Assembly (NCBI RefSeq): GCF_000013745.1
Contig: NC_007925.1
Location: 2,046,001-2,110,000, forward strand
Direction of reading: 5' to 3'
Length of the DNA stretch: 64,000 nucleotides
DNA from: Rhodopseudomonas_A palustris_F
GTDB lineage: Bacteria; Pseudomonadota; Alphaproteobacteria; Rhizobiales; Xanthobacteraceae
A program made the position numbers and the translations under genes. Below, piece after piece: positions 8,452-17,744 of this stretch; the first letter of the stretch is position 1; the number at the start of each line of letters is the position of its first letter. The notes under the pieces are model-generated. The model saw only the letters and a program-made list of their open reading frames with translations, had not been told where the DNA came from and made no database searches.

Positions 8452-9671
8452 TTCACCGCGCTCCATTGCACCACCGGCATCGCCGCGCGCCAGCCGGTCA
8501 TGCCGCCGACGGCGCCGGCGCGTTCCACCGCAAGCCGCAGCAAGCTGCCGCCGTGCCGCGCCTGCTGCGCGATCAGCTCGGCCTCGGTTTCCAGCGTCAC
8601 CGCGTTGACCACCAGCCGTCCGCCGCGGGGCAGCGCCTGCCATACCGCGTCGAGCACGCCGTCGCGGCTGGCGCCGCCGCCGACAAACACCGCGTCGGGC
8701 GTCGGCAAATCCTGCAACGCCTCGGGCGCCGAGCCGAGCCGCAGATCGAAATGCGGCACGCCGAGCGAAGCCGCGTTGGCTCGCGCATTGGCGAGGCGAT
8801 CCTCGCGCGGCTCGATGCCGATCGCGCGATTAGTTGGGTGGGCCAGCAGCCATTCGATGCCGATCGATCCCGAGCCCGCGCCGATGTCCCACAGCAATTC
8901 GCCGCCGCGCGGCGCCAGCGTCGACAGCGTTATCGCGCGAATTTCCCTTTTAGTCAGTTGGCCGTCGTGCTGGAACAAGTCGTCGGGCAGGCCGGCGATG
9001 CGCGGCATGATGATCGCGCCGGGGGTGGCGATCGCTTCGATCGCAACGGCGACGGGCGACTGGATATCATCGAGCGCAAAGTCGTCGGCGGTGGTTGCGC
9101 GAACCCGCTCGCGCGCACCGCCGAGCGCTTCCAGCACGGTCAGCCGCGACGGACCGAATCCCAAGCCGGTCAGATAGGCCGCGATCTTGGCCGGCGCGGC
9201 ACCGTCGCGCGCCAGCACGATCAAACGTGCGGCGTTATGCAAATGCGGCCGCAGCAAGTCGAGCGGCCGGGCGTGCAGGCCGAGCGTGGTGGTCTCTTCG
9301 AGCCGCCAGCGCAGCCGCGCCGCGGCGAAGGCGAAGCTCGATGGCGCCGGCAGCGCAAGTGTCTCGGCGGCCGGCACGCTGTCCGCGATCACCGAGCCCG
9401 CGCCGTACCAGAATGGATCGCCGGAGCACAGCGCGACCACGCGCTTGCCGCGCTGCGCCAACAGCTTCGGCAATGAGGCCGCGAAGGGAATTTCCCACGC
9501 CTGCGTGGGCTTCGCCAACGCCGCCACCAGCGCCAGATGCCGCGGGCCGCCGACGATCAACTCGGCCTTTGCGAGCAGCGCGCGCGCCGCCGTCGACAGC
9601 CCGTCGAGCCCGTCCTCGCCAATTCCGACAATGGACAGCCAGGGCGCCGCCGTGTCATCGCTTGCGGTCAT
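8448..9671 (-). CDS. cobL: Precorrin-6Y C5,15-methyltransferase (decarboxylating) CobL
   Basis: A 407-residue two-domain enzyme. The N-terminal CbiE-like methylase (WLSIVGIGEDGLDGL, LCSGDPFWYG) and the C-terminal CbiT-like methylase (WDIGAGSGSIGIEWLLAHP) together add methyls at C5 and C15 and decarboxylate the ring C acetate. The start MTASDDTAAPWL at 9671 puts its ATG in the same CATG as the divergent cobK start. The upstream in-frame Met at 9764 would lie inside cobK and precede the natural domain edge. Confidence 0.93.
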   Translation of the reverse strand: MTASDDTAAPWLSIVGIGEDGLDGLSTAARALLAKAELIVGGPRHLALVAALAKPTQAWEIPFAASLPKLLAQRGKRVVALCSGDPFWYGAGSVIADSVPAAETLALPAPSSFAFAAARLRWRLEETTTLGLHARPLDLLRPHLHNAARLIVLARDGAAPAKIAAYLTGLGFGPSRLTVLEALGGARERVRATTADDFALDDIQSPVAVAIEAIATPGAIIMPRIAGLPDDLFQHDGQLTKREIRAITLSTLAPRGGELLWDIGAGSGSIGIEWLLAHPTNRAIGIEPREDRLANARANAASLGVPHFDLRLGSAPEALQDLPTPDAVFVGGGASRDGVLDAVWQALPRGGRLVVNAVTLETEAELIAQQARHGGSLLRLAVERAGAVGGMTGWRAAMPVVQWSAVK

Positions 9672-10449
9672 GAACGCCTCCACGACCAAACTCCGCGTGC
9701 TGATCCTCGGCGGCACCGCCGACGCCAACCGGCTGGCCCAGGCATTGGCCAGCGCGCAGGGCATCGACGCAGTGCTGTCCTATGCCGGGCGCACCGACCA
9801 TCCGACGCCGCCGCCGATTGCCTGGCGCGTCGGCGGCTTCGGCGGCGTCGACGGATTGGTCGACTACCTGCGCGCGGAAGACATCGCGCGGGTGGTCGAT
9901 GCCACGCATCCGTTCGCGGCGCAAATGAGCGCGCATGCGGTGGCCGCTTGCGCGCAGGCCGGCGTTCCGTTGCTGGCGCTTGAGCGTAAGCCGTGGCAGC
10001 GGCAAAGCGGCGATCGCTGGATCGAGGTCGACGATCTGCAGGCCGCAGCGGTTGCCTTGGGCAAGGCCCCGCGCCGGGTGTTTCTCGGCATCGGCCGCAT
10101 GCATCTGAAGATTTTCGCGGACTATCCGCAGCACGACTATCTGGTGCGGCTGGTCGATCCGCCGCGCGTGCCGCTGCCCTTGCCGGATGCGCAAGTGATC
10201 GTGGCGCGCGGGCCGTTCGATCGGGCCTCCGACCGCGCCATGCTGAGCGACTTCCATGCCGATTGCGTCGTCGCCAAGAACGCCGGCGGCGACGCCGCCT
10301 CCGCCAAGATCGAGGCGGCGCGAGATCTGGCGCTGCCGGTGGTGATGGTGCGGCGGCCGTTTGTTCCGGCGCGGCACAGCGTCGAAACCGTTGATGATGT
10401 GCTGCGCTGGCTCGGTCACGTCGCCGCTCCGACCGACCGCGGCGTATAG
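9670..10449 (+). CDS. cobK: Precorrin-6A reductase CobK, on the strand opposite its neighbours
   Basis: A 259-residue NADPH-dependent enzyme reducing precorrin-6A to precorrin-6B. Diagnostic segments are LRVLILGGTADANRLAQAL at the start, VVDATHPFAAQMSAHAVAAC, and VVAKNAGGDAASAKIEAAR near the end. The gene lies between cobL and cobJ but is transcribed the other way. Its ATG shares a CATG with the cobL ATG, and its last 34 nt overlap the cobJ 3' end. Any promoter and ribosome site must therefore lie inside cobL. A longer frame back to 9187 is not supported by the family length. Confidence 0.94.
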   Translation: MNASTTKLRVLILGGTADANRLAQALASAQGIDAVLSYAGRTDHPTPPPIAWRVGGFGGVDGLVDYLRAEDIARVVDATHPFAAQMSAHAVAACAQAGVPLLALERKPWQRQSGDRWIEVDDLQAAAVALGKAPRRVFLGIGRMHLKIFADYPQHDYLVRLVDPPRVPLPLPDAQVIVARGPFDRASDRAMLSDFHADCVVAKNAGGDAASAKIEAARDLALPVVMVRRPFVPARHSVETVDDVLRWLGHVAAPTDRGV

Positions 10450-11177
10450 ACGAACGGCTTGCCGTTGGCGCGCGCGATCAATTTAGTTTGCGTCGATCCG
10501 ATCATCACCAGCGTACGCATGTCGGCGCGCTCCGCTATCGCCTCCGCGAGCGGCACGGTGTCGATCGCTTCGCGGGCGTCGCTGATCGCGCTGGCGAAGA
10601 TCACCGGCACCTGGCCCGGCAATTCCTCGCGTAGCAGATCCAGCGCGCGGCCGAGCTGCCAGGGCCGCGCTTTCGACAACGGATTATACAGCGCGATGAC
10701 GAAACCGGCCTGAGCTGCCAGCCGCAGCCGGCGCTCGACCAGATCCCACGGCTTCAGATTGTCCGACAGATTGATGGCGCAGAAATCATGGCCGAGCGGC
10801 GCGCCGATCCTTGCCGCCGCGGCGAACATCGCGCTGATGCCGGGCAGCACTTGGATGTCGAGTTCGCGCCAAGACGGATCGCCGGCATCGACTGCCTCGA
10901 ACACCGCCGCCGCCATCGCGAACACCCCGGGATCGCCCGACGACACCACGACCACGCGGCGGCCCTGCGCGGCGAGCCGCAGCGCGTGGCTGGCGCGGTC
11001 GAGCTCTTCGCGGTTGTCGGAGCCGTGGCGCGTGAGGCCGTCGCGCTCGGTGACGCGCGCGACATAAGGTGCGTAGCCGATCAGATCGGTGGCCTCGTTC
11101 AGCGCCGCGGTGACTTCCGGGGTGATCAGTTGCGCGGCACCCGGGCCGAGGCCGGCGATGATCAGCGATCCGCTCAT
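10416..11177 (-). CDS. cobJ: Precorrin-3B C17-methyltransferase CobJ
   Basis: A 253-residue tetrapyrrole methylase that methylates C17 and contracts the ring of precorrin-3B to give precorrin-4. Motifs: LIIAGLGPGAAQLITPEV, SSGDPGVFAMAAAVFEA, and FCAINLSDNLKPW, the last typical of CobJ/CbiH. No extra C-terminal CobG-like or CbiG domain is fused, so precorrin-3B must be made by another protein (see the CobZ-like pair). The start overlaps the cobI stop by 4 nt; the 3' end overlaps cobK. Confidence 0.94.
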   Translation of the reverse strand: MSGSLIIAGLGPGAAQLITPEVTAALNEATDLIGYAPYVARVTERDGLTRHGSDNREELDRASHALRLAAQGRRVVVVSSGDPGVFAMAAAVFEAVDAGDPSWRELDIQVLPGISAMFAAAARIGAPLGHDFCAINLSDNLKPWDLVERRLRLAAQAGFVIALYNPLSKARPWQLGRALDLLREELPGQVPVIFASAISDAREAIDTVPLAEAIAERADMRTLVMIGSTQTKLIARANGKPFVYTPRSVGAAT

Positions 11178-11905
11178 GGCCGCCGCCCCTGGCCGTGGAT
11201 CAGGATCATCGAGAAGTAGGGCGCCTCGTCGTCAGTCTTCTCAGCAAGTCGCATCACTTTCTGCGCCGCCATGGTGCCGCGCTCGACATAGACCGCCCGC
11301 TCGATCAGCCCCGCGGCCTGGAGCGCACGGCGCACTTTCGGCAGATTGCGGCCGAGCTTCATCACCACCAGCGCGTCGATCGTCTGGAAGCGGTCGCGCA
11401 GGCTCGCTTCATCGAGCGTCGCCGGCACCACCGACAAAACGTCGTCGCCGAAGGTGATCGGTTGGCCGCTGGCGGTCCAGCAGCCGGACATCCCGGAAAT
11501 GCCCGGCACCACCACGACGTTGGCCTTGCCTTTGAGCCGGCTGTGCAGATGCATGAACGAGCCGTAGAGGAACGGATCGCCCTCGCACAGCACCGCGACG
11601 TCGCGCCCCTCGGCGACGTGAATTAGCAGTCGTTGCACGCAGTCGTCGTAGAACTCGCGCAGGCTATCGTTATAGGCCGGGTCGTCGATCGCGATCTCGG
11701 TCGTCACCGGATATTCCATCGCGACTTCGATCGCGCCGGGGGCCAGCAGGCCTTCGACCAGCGTGCGGGCGTTGCCGGCGCGGCCGGGCTTGCGGAAATG
11801 CGCGATCACGGAAGCCTGGCCGATCAGCCGCGCGGCCTTGACGCTCATCAGATCGGGATCACCGGGGCCGAGCCCGACGCCGTAGATGGTCGCTGCGCTA
11901 CTCAT
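11174..11905 (-). CDS. cobI: Precorrin-2 C20-methyltransferase CobI
   Basis: A 243-residue tetrapyrrole methylase adding the C20 methyl to precorrin-2. Motifs: IYGVGLGPGDPDLMSVKA, VLCEGDPFLYGSFMHLH, and VVPGISGMSGCWTASGQP. The CEGDPFLYGS segment is typical of CobI/CbiL. It overlaps cobH (start 11905, cobH stop 11902) and cobJ by 4 nt each. Confidence 0.95.
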   Translation of the reverse strand: MSSAATIYGVGLGPGDPDLMSVKAARLIGQASVIAHFRKPGRAGNARTLVEGLLAPGAIEVAMEYPVTTEIAIDDPAYNDSLREFYDDCVQRLLIHVAEGRDVAVLCEGDPFLYGSFMHLHSRLKGKANVVVVPGISGMSGCWTASGQPITFGDDVLSVVPATLDEASLRDRFQTIDALVVMKLGRNLPKVRRALQAAGLIERAVYVERGTMAAQKVMRLAEKTDDEAPYFSMILIHGQGRRP

Positions 11906-12531
11906 TCGATTTCACTCGCCAGCGCATTGACCGCGGCCGCCGCCATCGCGCTGCCGCCGCGCCGGCCGCGCACGATCAGGCTCGGCGCCACGCCGCTGTC
12001 GATCAGCGCTTGCTTGGATTCCGCGGCGCCGACGAAACCGACCGGGATGCCGATGATCGCCGCCGGCGGCGCTAAGCCCGGCTCCTGCAACATCTCCAGC
12101 AGGCGAAACAGCGCCGTCGGCGCGTTGCCGATCACCACGACGGAGCCTTTGAGCCTGTCGCGCCACAGCTCCATCGCCGCGGCGCTGCGGGTGGTGCCGA
12201 GTTCGGCGGCGAGCGCCGGCACGCCCGGATCGGAAAGCGTGCAGATCACCTCGTTATCGGCCGGCAGCCGCGCCCGGGTGATGCCGTTGGCGACCATCTG
12301 GGCGTCGCAGAAGATCGGGGCGCCGTCGCGCAGCGCCGCGCGCGCCGCGTTGCTGAAACCCGCGCTGAACACGATGTCGTCGGCGACCTCGACCATGCCG
12401 CTGGCGTGGATGATCCGCACCGCGACCTTCTCATCAGCTGGATCGAAGCGCGCGAGCTTGGCTTCGGCGCGGATGATCGCGAAGGATCGCGCGTAGATCG
12501 CGGCGCCGTCCTTTTCGTAAGCGTAGCTCAT
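11902..12531 (-). CDS. cobH: Precorrin-8X methylmutase CobH
   Basis: A 209-residue enzyme moving a methyl from C11 to C12 to give hydrogenobyrinic acid. The catalytic His is in VRIIHASGMVEVADD. Other family blocks are APIFCDAQMVANGI and GFVGAAESKQAL. The start MSYAYEKDG at 12531 overlaps the cobN stop by 4 nt. The in-frame upstream Met at 12597 lies inside cobN and is rejected. Confidence 0.95.
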   Translation of the reverse strand: MSYAYEKDGAAIYARSFAIIRAEAKLARFDPADEKVAVRIIHASGMVEVADDIVFSAGFSNAARAALRDGAPIFCDAQMVANGITRARLPADNEVICTLSDPGVPALAAELGTTRSAAAMELWRDRLKGSVVVIGNAPTALFRLLEMLQEPGLAPPAAIIGIPVGFVGAAESKQALIDSGVAPSLIVRGRRGGSAMAAAAVNALASEIE

Positions 12532-15500
12532 GAGGCAGCCTTGATCTCTGGGGAGGTCGCGATGATCTCGATCGCCGAGTTGCGCCGCGTCGTCCAATAG
12601 CCGGCGTCGAGCAGTTGCTGGAAGCGGCGGCGCATGGCCGCGGCGGCCTCGGGATTGGCCTGCTCGATGAAATCGCGCACCGCGTCGCAGCCCAGCGTCG
12701 CGTCGTAGTACAAGTCAAAGTGCGCGCTGGTAGCGGCGCCGGCGAGATGCGCGAACAGCGCCATCTGGTCCAGCGTCGAAGCGATTTCCGCCGCGCCGCG
12801 AAAACCATGGCGCATCTGGCCTTCGATCCAGCGCGGATTGGCGGCGCGGCCGCGCACCACGCGGGCGATTTCTTCGTTCAGCGTGCGCATCTTCGGCGCA
12901 TCCAGCCTTGCGGAGTCGGCGTGATACATCGTCGGCGCAGCGCCGCCGAGCTTGCGCGCCGCCGCAGCAAAGCCGGCCTCGTGCGCGGCGTAGTCGGGTG
13001 CGGCGAGCAGGTCGGTCTCCGGCAGATCCTGGGTGTGCACGAAGGCCTCGACGGCGCGCGTGCGGCGTTCCAGTTCTGGACGCGCCGCGGCGCCGTCCTG
13101 CGTGCCGCCATAGGCAAAGCCGCTCGCCGCGAGCCAGGCCTCGCCGGCATCGTCAAGGCTCTGCGGCGCCAGATCGGTCACCGTTTCGACCACGCCGGCG
13201 CCGTAGCCGCCCGGCGCCGGGCCGAACACCCGCGGGCCTTCGCTGCGGCGGTAGGGATTGTCCTCGTCGGGCTCGTCACGTAGTGCCAGCGCTGCGACCG
13301 CCTGTTCGAACAACAGCGGCAGGTTCTGGAACACGTCGCGGAACAGCCCCGAGATCCGCAGCGTGACGTCGATGCGCGGGCGCCCCAGCAGCGGCAGCGG
13401 AATGATGTCGAAGCCGATGACGCGGGTCGAGGTCTGGTCCCATTCCGGCACCACGCCGATCAGCCGCAGCGCCATCGCGAATTCCTCGCCGGCGGTGCGC
13501 ATCGTCGCCGAGCCCCAGAGGTCGAGCATGACGTTGCGCGGGTAGTCGCCGTGGTCCTGCAGATGCCGGGTCAGCAAGGCTTCGGCGAGCCGCTCGCCCT
13601 GGTCGGCGGCGATGCGGCTCGGCACCGCGCGCGGATCGACGGTGAACAGATTGCGCCCGGTCGGCAGCACGTCGCGGCGGCCGCGCCACGGCGAGCCGGA
13701 CGGGCCCGGCGCGATACGGCGGCCATCCAGCGCGGCCAGCAGTGCCGCGCGTTCGCCGGCGGCGCAATGCGCGAACGGCATCGCTAACTGATCGCCGCCC
13801 TGCGGCGCGCGGCCGAAGATGTGCAGCCCGTCGGCGACCAGCGTGGTCTTGACGTCGCAGACGAACGAATCGAGCCGCACCACCGCTTCGCGCGGCGACA
13901 TATCGGCGGTCAAGCCGCTGTCGCGATCGAGCCCGGTTTGCCGCGCGCTATCGATGATGCTGGAGGCCAGCCGCTCGCGGCGGCGCGGATCGAGGCCTTC
14001 GGCGAGCGAATATTCGTCAAGCAGCCGCTCGATCGCGTGCAGCCCCGGCGGCAGTTTGCCGGCGCTGATCGGCGGCGTCATATGGCCGATGGTGACGGCG
14101 CCGAGCCGGCGCTTTGCAGCCGCCGCTTCGCCCGGATCGTTGACGATGAACGGATAGATCAGCGGCGTGGCGCCGAGCAGCGCGTCGGACCAGCAGGCCC
14201 GCGACAGCGCCACCGATTTGCCGGGCAGCCATTCCAGCGTGCCATGCGCGCCGATGTGAATCAGCGCGTCGGATTCGGCGGCGTGGCGCAGCCACAGATA
14301 GAACGCGACGTAAGCATGGCGCGGTGCGCGGCGCGGATCGTGATACTCGGCGGCGCGATCCAGCCTCTGGCCGCGGTCGGGCTGCACCGCCACCAGCGCG
14401 TGGCCGCAACGCGCCAATCTGAAAACGAATGCGCCGTCGACGATGGCAGGATCGGATTCCGCAGGACCCCATTGCGCGTCGAGGTCGGCAATGAGCGCCG
14501 GATCGAGTCCGGCCAGCGCATCGCGATAATCCTGCAGCGGCCAGCGCACCGTCTCGGTCTTCAGCCGCGCGATCAGCTTGGCAGAGTCCTCCGGCTCATC
14601 CTCGATGGCAAACCCCTGCTGGCGCAACAGCCGCAGCAGCTCGACCGCGCTCGCCAAGGCGTCGAGGCCGACGGCGTGGGCGATCTGGTCGTCGCGGCCG
14701 GGATATGACGACAGCACCAGCGAAAGCCGCTTGTTGTCGTCGGCGCTGCGTCGCAGGTTGATCCAGCCGCAGGCCCGCGCCACGATGGCTTTGATGCGTT
14801 CGTCGTCGCCGCAATGCACGATGCGGGCGTAGCCGAGTTCGGGATCGGGCGCCTCGGCTTCCTTGAACGAGGCGACGCCGGCGAACACCCGGCCGTCGAT
14901 TTCCGGCAGCACCACATGGATCGCCAGATCCGGCGGCGACAATCCGCGATCCGACTCGGCCCACACCGCGCGCGTCGAGCCGGCGAGCGCGACCTGCAGC
15001 ACCGGGGCATCGACCACGTCGAACGGCGCGCCGTGCTCGCCGCGCGCCGAGAAGGCGGTGGCGTTGACGATCACGTCGGGCGCGAGCCGCGCGATCGAGG
15101 CGCGCAGCCAGGCATCGCTCTCCGGATCCTTCAGGCTCCCGGCAAACAGCCCGATGGCGCGGACGCCGCGTCGCGAGAACTCGCCGATCAGCCGGTCGAC
15201 CGGATCGGTGTCGGCGGCGGCGAGAAACGCGCGATAGAACACCACCAGCGCCACCGGCGCGCCATCCGCTGCGCTATCGAGCACGTCGTCGCCGACCGGG
15301 CCGATACCCGGCGCGTAGCAGCCGTGCCGCGGCAGCGCCGCGCTATCGCATAGCGGCGGAGCGGGCAGGCCGGAGGCCAGCGCCAATTGCGCCAGCGCTG
15401 CCCGCGCCGCATCCGGGCCGCCCTTGTCGCACAGCGCGGCGAGCCGGCGCAGCGTCGAGGGCGGGAGGTTAGAGGCTGCGTCGAGCCGCGGATCGGGCCG

Positions 15501-15854
15501 GCCGTCGCCCGGAATGATCGCCAGCGCGATGCCTTTGGCCGCGGCGAGCGCCGAGACCTGCTCGATGCCGTAGCGCCAGTAATCGATGCCGCCGAGCAGC
15601 CGGATCAAAATCCCGCGCGCGCCGCAAAGCGTCTTCTCGATATAGAGATCGACCGATAGCGGATGGATCAGCCGGCGCAGATTGGCCAGCCGCAGGCTCG
15701 GCAGCGTGCCGCGCGAGCCGCGCCACGCCGCCGCGAAACCGCCGAGGTCGCTGTCGGAGAACGATAGCACCACGAGGTCGGCCGGCGTCTGGCCGAGATC
15801 TTCGGCGGTCGCGGTCTCCTCGAGTCCATGGCGTTCCCGCAGCAGGATATGCAT
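12528..15854 (-). CDS. cobN: Cobaltochelatase large subunit CobN
   Basis: A 1108-residue protein, the large substrate-binding subunit of the ATP-dependent aerobic cobaltochelatase CobNST. It resembles Mg-chelatase BchH/ChlH. Typical blocks include LIHIGAHGTLEWLPGKSVAL, YPRNVMLDLWGSATMRTAGE, and a C-terminal GFRGAAEIASTLDQM. The cobS and cobT partner genes are not in this window. The gene starts 4 nt after cobW ends and overlaps cobH by 4 nt. CobN confirms the late-cobalt, oxygen-dependent pathway. Confidence 0.96.
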   Translation of the reverse strand: MHILLRERHGLEETATAEDLGQTPADLVVLSFSDSDLGGFAAAWRGSRGTLPSLRLANLRRLIHPLSVDLYIEKTLCGARGILIRLLGGIDYWRYGIEQVSALAAAKGIALAIIPGDGRPDPRLDAASNLPPSTLRRLAALCDKGGPDAARAALAQLALASGLPAPPLCDSAALPRHGCYAPGIGPVGDDVLDSAADGAPVALVVFYRAFLAAADTDPVDRLIGEFSRRGVRAIGLFAGSLKDPESDAWLRASIARLAPDVIVNATAFSARGEHGAPFDVVDAPVLQVALAGSTRAVWAESDRGLSPPDLAIHVVLPEIDGRVFAGVASFKEAEAPDPELGYARIVHCGDDERIKAIVARACGWINLRRSADDNKRLSLVLSSYPGRDDQIAHAVGLDALASAVELLRLLRQQGFAIEDEPEDSAKLIARLKTETVRWPLQDYRDALAGLDPALIADLDAQWGPAESDPAIVDGAFVFRLARCGHALVAVQPDRGQRLDRAAEYHDPRRAPRHAYVAFYLWLRHAAESDALIHIGAHGTLEWLPGKSVALSRACWSDALLGATPLIYPFIVNDPGEAAAAKRRLGAVTIGHMTPPISAGKLPPGLHAIERLLDEYSLAEGLDPRRRERLASSIIDSARQTGLDRDSGLTADMSPREAVVRLDSFVCDVKTTLVADGLHIFGRAPQGGDQLAMPFAHCAAGERAALLAALDGRRIAPGPSGSPWRGRRDVLPTGRNLFTVDPRAVPSRIAADQGERLAEALLTRHLQDHGDYPRNVMLDLWGSATMRTAGEEFAMALRLIGVVPEWDQTSTRVIGFDIIPLPLLGRPRIDVTLRISGLFRDVFQNLPLLFEQAVAALALRDEPDEDNPYRRSEGPRVFGPAPGGYGAGVVETVTDLAPQSLDDAGEAWLAASGFAYGGTQDGAAARPELERRTRAVEAFVHTQDLPETDLLAAPDYAAHEAGFAAAARKLGGAAPTMYHADSARLDAPKMRTLNEEIARVVRGRAANPRWIEGQMRHGFRGAAEIASTLDQMALFAHLAGAATSAHFDLYYDATLGCDAVRDFIEQANPEAAAAMRRRFQQLLDAGYWTTRRNSAIEIIATSPEIKAAS

Positions 15855-15858
15855 CGCA

Positions 15859-16890
15859 TCACCCGGCCAGCACGGCGGTGATGGCGTCGCGGTCGATGCC
15901 GCGCTCGCCGATCACCACGAGGTGCGAGGTCCGCGGTTCGTCGGCGCGCCACGGACGGTCGAATTGCGCCCGCACCCGGGAGCCGACGCCCTGCACCAGC
16001 AACCGCATCGGCTTGCCGGATATGGCGACGTAGCCCTTGGCGCGCAGCACGCCGTGCTCGCGGGCGATGGTCTCCACCCCGGCGATGACGGCCTCTGCGC
16101 TGGCATGGCTCGGCAGCGTGATCACCAGGGTTTCGAAATCGTCGTGATCATGGGCGTCGTGGCTGTCGTGGTGGGTCGGCCGCTGGTCCAGATCGTCTTC
16201 CGCAGCGGCGCCGATGCCGAGCACGATGCGCGGATCGACCCGACCTTCGATCACGTCCACGATCGGAATGTTGCGCGGCGATTCCGCCTGCACCGCTTCG
16301 CGCGCCGCGGCGAGCCGCGCCGCATCGACCAGGTCGGCCTTGTTGAGGATCACGATGTCGGCGCAGGCGATCTGATCCTCGAACACTTCGCCGAGCGGGG
16401 TGTCGTGATCGACGCTGGTATCTTCCTGTCGCTGCCGCGCGATCGCCGCAAGATCGTGGGCGAAGCGGCCGTCGGCGACGGCTTCAGCGTCGGTGACGGC
16501 GATCACGCCGTCGACGGTGATGCGCGAGCGCAGGTCGGGCCATTCGAACGCCTTCAACAGCGGCTTCGGCAGCGCCAGGCCGGAGGTTTCGATCAGGATG
16601 TGATCGGGCGGATTGGGACGCGCCAGCAGCGCGGTGATCGTCGGCACGAAATCGTCGGCCACGGTGCAGCACAGGCAGCCGTTGGTCAGTTCGACGATGG
16701 CGTCTTCCGGGCAATTGGCGTCGGCGCAGCCCTTCAAGATCTCGCCGTCGACGCCGATGTCGCCGAATTCGTTGACCAGGATGGCGAGGCGGCGGCCCTG
16801 CGGATTCTGCATCAGGTGCCGCACCAGCGTGGTCTTGCCGGAGCCTAAGAAGCCGGTGATGATGGTAACGGGAATCTTTTCGATCGACAT
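15859..16890 (-). CDS. cobW: CobW-family GTPase / metal chaperone
   Basis: A 343-residue G3E GTPase. The P-loop is GFLGSGKTT, followed by the metal-binding CxCC site in NGCLCCTVADD and the guanine-specificity motif NKADLVD. A His/Asp-rich stretch (THHDSHDAHDHDDF, about residue 240) may also bind metal. CobW is thought to help deliver cobalt to CobN, and it directly precedes cobN here, 4 nt away. A ribosome site (aggagcaccc) sits just before the start. Confidence 0.95.
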   Translation of the reverse strand: MSIEKIPVTIITGFLGSGKTTLVRHLMQNPQGRRLAILVNEFGDIGVDGEILKGCADANCPEDAIVELTNGCLCCTVADDFVPTITALLARPNPPDHILIETSGLALPKPLLKAFEWPDLRSRITVDGVIAVTDAEAVADGRFAHDLAAIARQRQEDTSVDHDTPLGEVFEDQIACADIVILNKADLVDAARLAAAREAVQAESPRNIPIVDVIEGRVDPRIVLGIGAAAEDDLDQRPTHHDSHDAHDHDDFETLVITLPSHASAEAVIAGVETIAREHGVLRAKGYVAISGKPMRLLVQGVGSRVRAQFDRPWRADEPRTSHLVVIGERGIDRDAITAVLAG

Positions 16891-16899
16891 CGGGTGCTC

Positions 16900-17268
16900 C
16901 TAGGCCGGCCGCGGCACGGGCGGAATTCGCGCGATCACGCCCTTGCGGAAGATCGTCGGCCGCTCGCGCCACGGCACCAGGCCGTCGGCGGTGGCGGCGT
17001 ATTGGGCGGCACCGGCCAGCAGATCGTCGACCGCGGCCTCGGTGAGATCGCCATAGACGTAGCTCCAGCGCCCGGCGCCGCACAGCGCCGCGCTGCAGCC
17101 GCGATTGCAGTTCGACAGGCACTCGGCGGCGGCGATGTGCACCTCGGGCGGCTGATCCTGACGCTGCTGCGCTTCGAGCAGCGCCTGGTACAGCCGGGCA
17201 CCGGCGCGCGGGTGAGAGTCGCGGTCCTCGCCGGCCAGGCAATTGACGCAGACGTGCAGCGTCACCAT
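16900..17268 (-). CDS. DUF1636 ferredoxin-like metal-binding protein
   Basis: About 122 residues with a Cys pattern of a thioredoxin-fold [2Fe-2S] ferredoxin: HVCVNC near the start, then CLSNCNRGC and a further Cys (AALCGAG). This fits the DUF1636 family, often found beside cobalamin genes; its function is unknown to me. It is the first gene after the cobalamin riboswitch and is 9 nt from cobW, so its expression should fall when cobalamin is plentiful. A role in cobalt handling or electron supply is inference. The start is uncertain: ATG at 17268 gives MVTLHVCVNC, while ATG at 17328 adds 20 residues; neither has a strong ribosome site. Confidence 0.82.
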   Translation of the reverse strand: MVTLHVCVNCLAGEDRDSHPRAGARLYQALLEAQQRQDQPPEVHIAAAECLSNCNRGCSAALCGAGRWSYVYGDLTEAAVDDLLAGAAQYAATADGLVPWRERPTIFRKGVIARIPPVPRPA

Positions 17269-17459
17269 CGGATCGACGGAGTCACGGCTTGGTCGCTGGC
17301 CGGGCGCGTGTTCGGCGGCATGGTCCATAGGCAAGGCCCGTCGCTGGATGGGCTGCCGCGCAAAGCGTGGCACCCAGACATGCGGCGAGCGGACCTGCAC
17401 TCCGTTCGACCAACGTCTTCACTCCGGAATTCCCCGCCCGGAATGGCGAAATCGCAGGC

Positions 17460-17648
17460 GACGGCAGGTTTCCTGGCTCGCGGGTCATGGCCGGCACCAC
17501 CTTCCCAGGTCGAGACCCAGTGGTTTTCGGTGCAGGCTGTCCGCTCACAGTTGCGGGGGCAGCTCCGGCTTCACCGGCCTAAGGGACCATCCCTTAACCC
17601 GGCGCCCGGTATTCCCTCTTCGCCCTGTCCGAGGACAGGGCACCGTCG
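17460..17648 (-). promoter_or_regulatory. Cobalamin (AdoCbl) riboswitch
   Basis: Read on the minus strand, this stretch carries the conserved order of cobalamin aptamer elements: an opening CGGTGCCC helix, GAAGAGGGAAT, the GCTGCCCCCGCAACTGT core, CACTGG and GGGAAGG, and a terminal B12 box AGCCAGGAAACCTGCC (17463-17478). It lies about 97 nt after the CobZ-like gene pair and about 190 nt before the DUF1636 start. It therefore should control DUF1636-cobW-cobN onward, but not the CobZ-like genes upstream unless transcripts read through. No clear intrinsic terminator follows, so translational control is possible. Confidence 0.95.
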
Positions 17649-17744
17649 GCTATGGACTGCATCAGACGGAAACGCCGCGAAGTCAATCCTTGACGTGCGC
17701 CGGCCGACGGCAGGACCGGGACCGCCGGCGGCGGCCGGGCGGCG

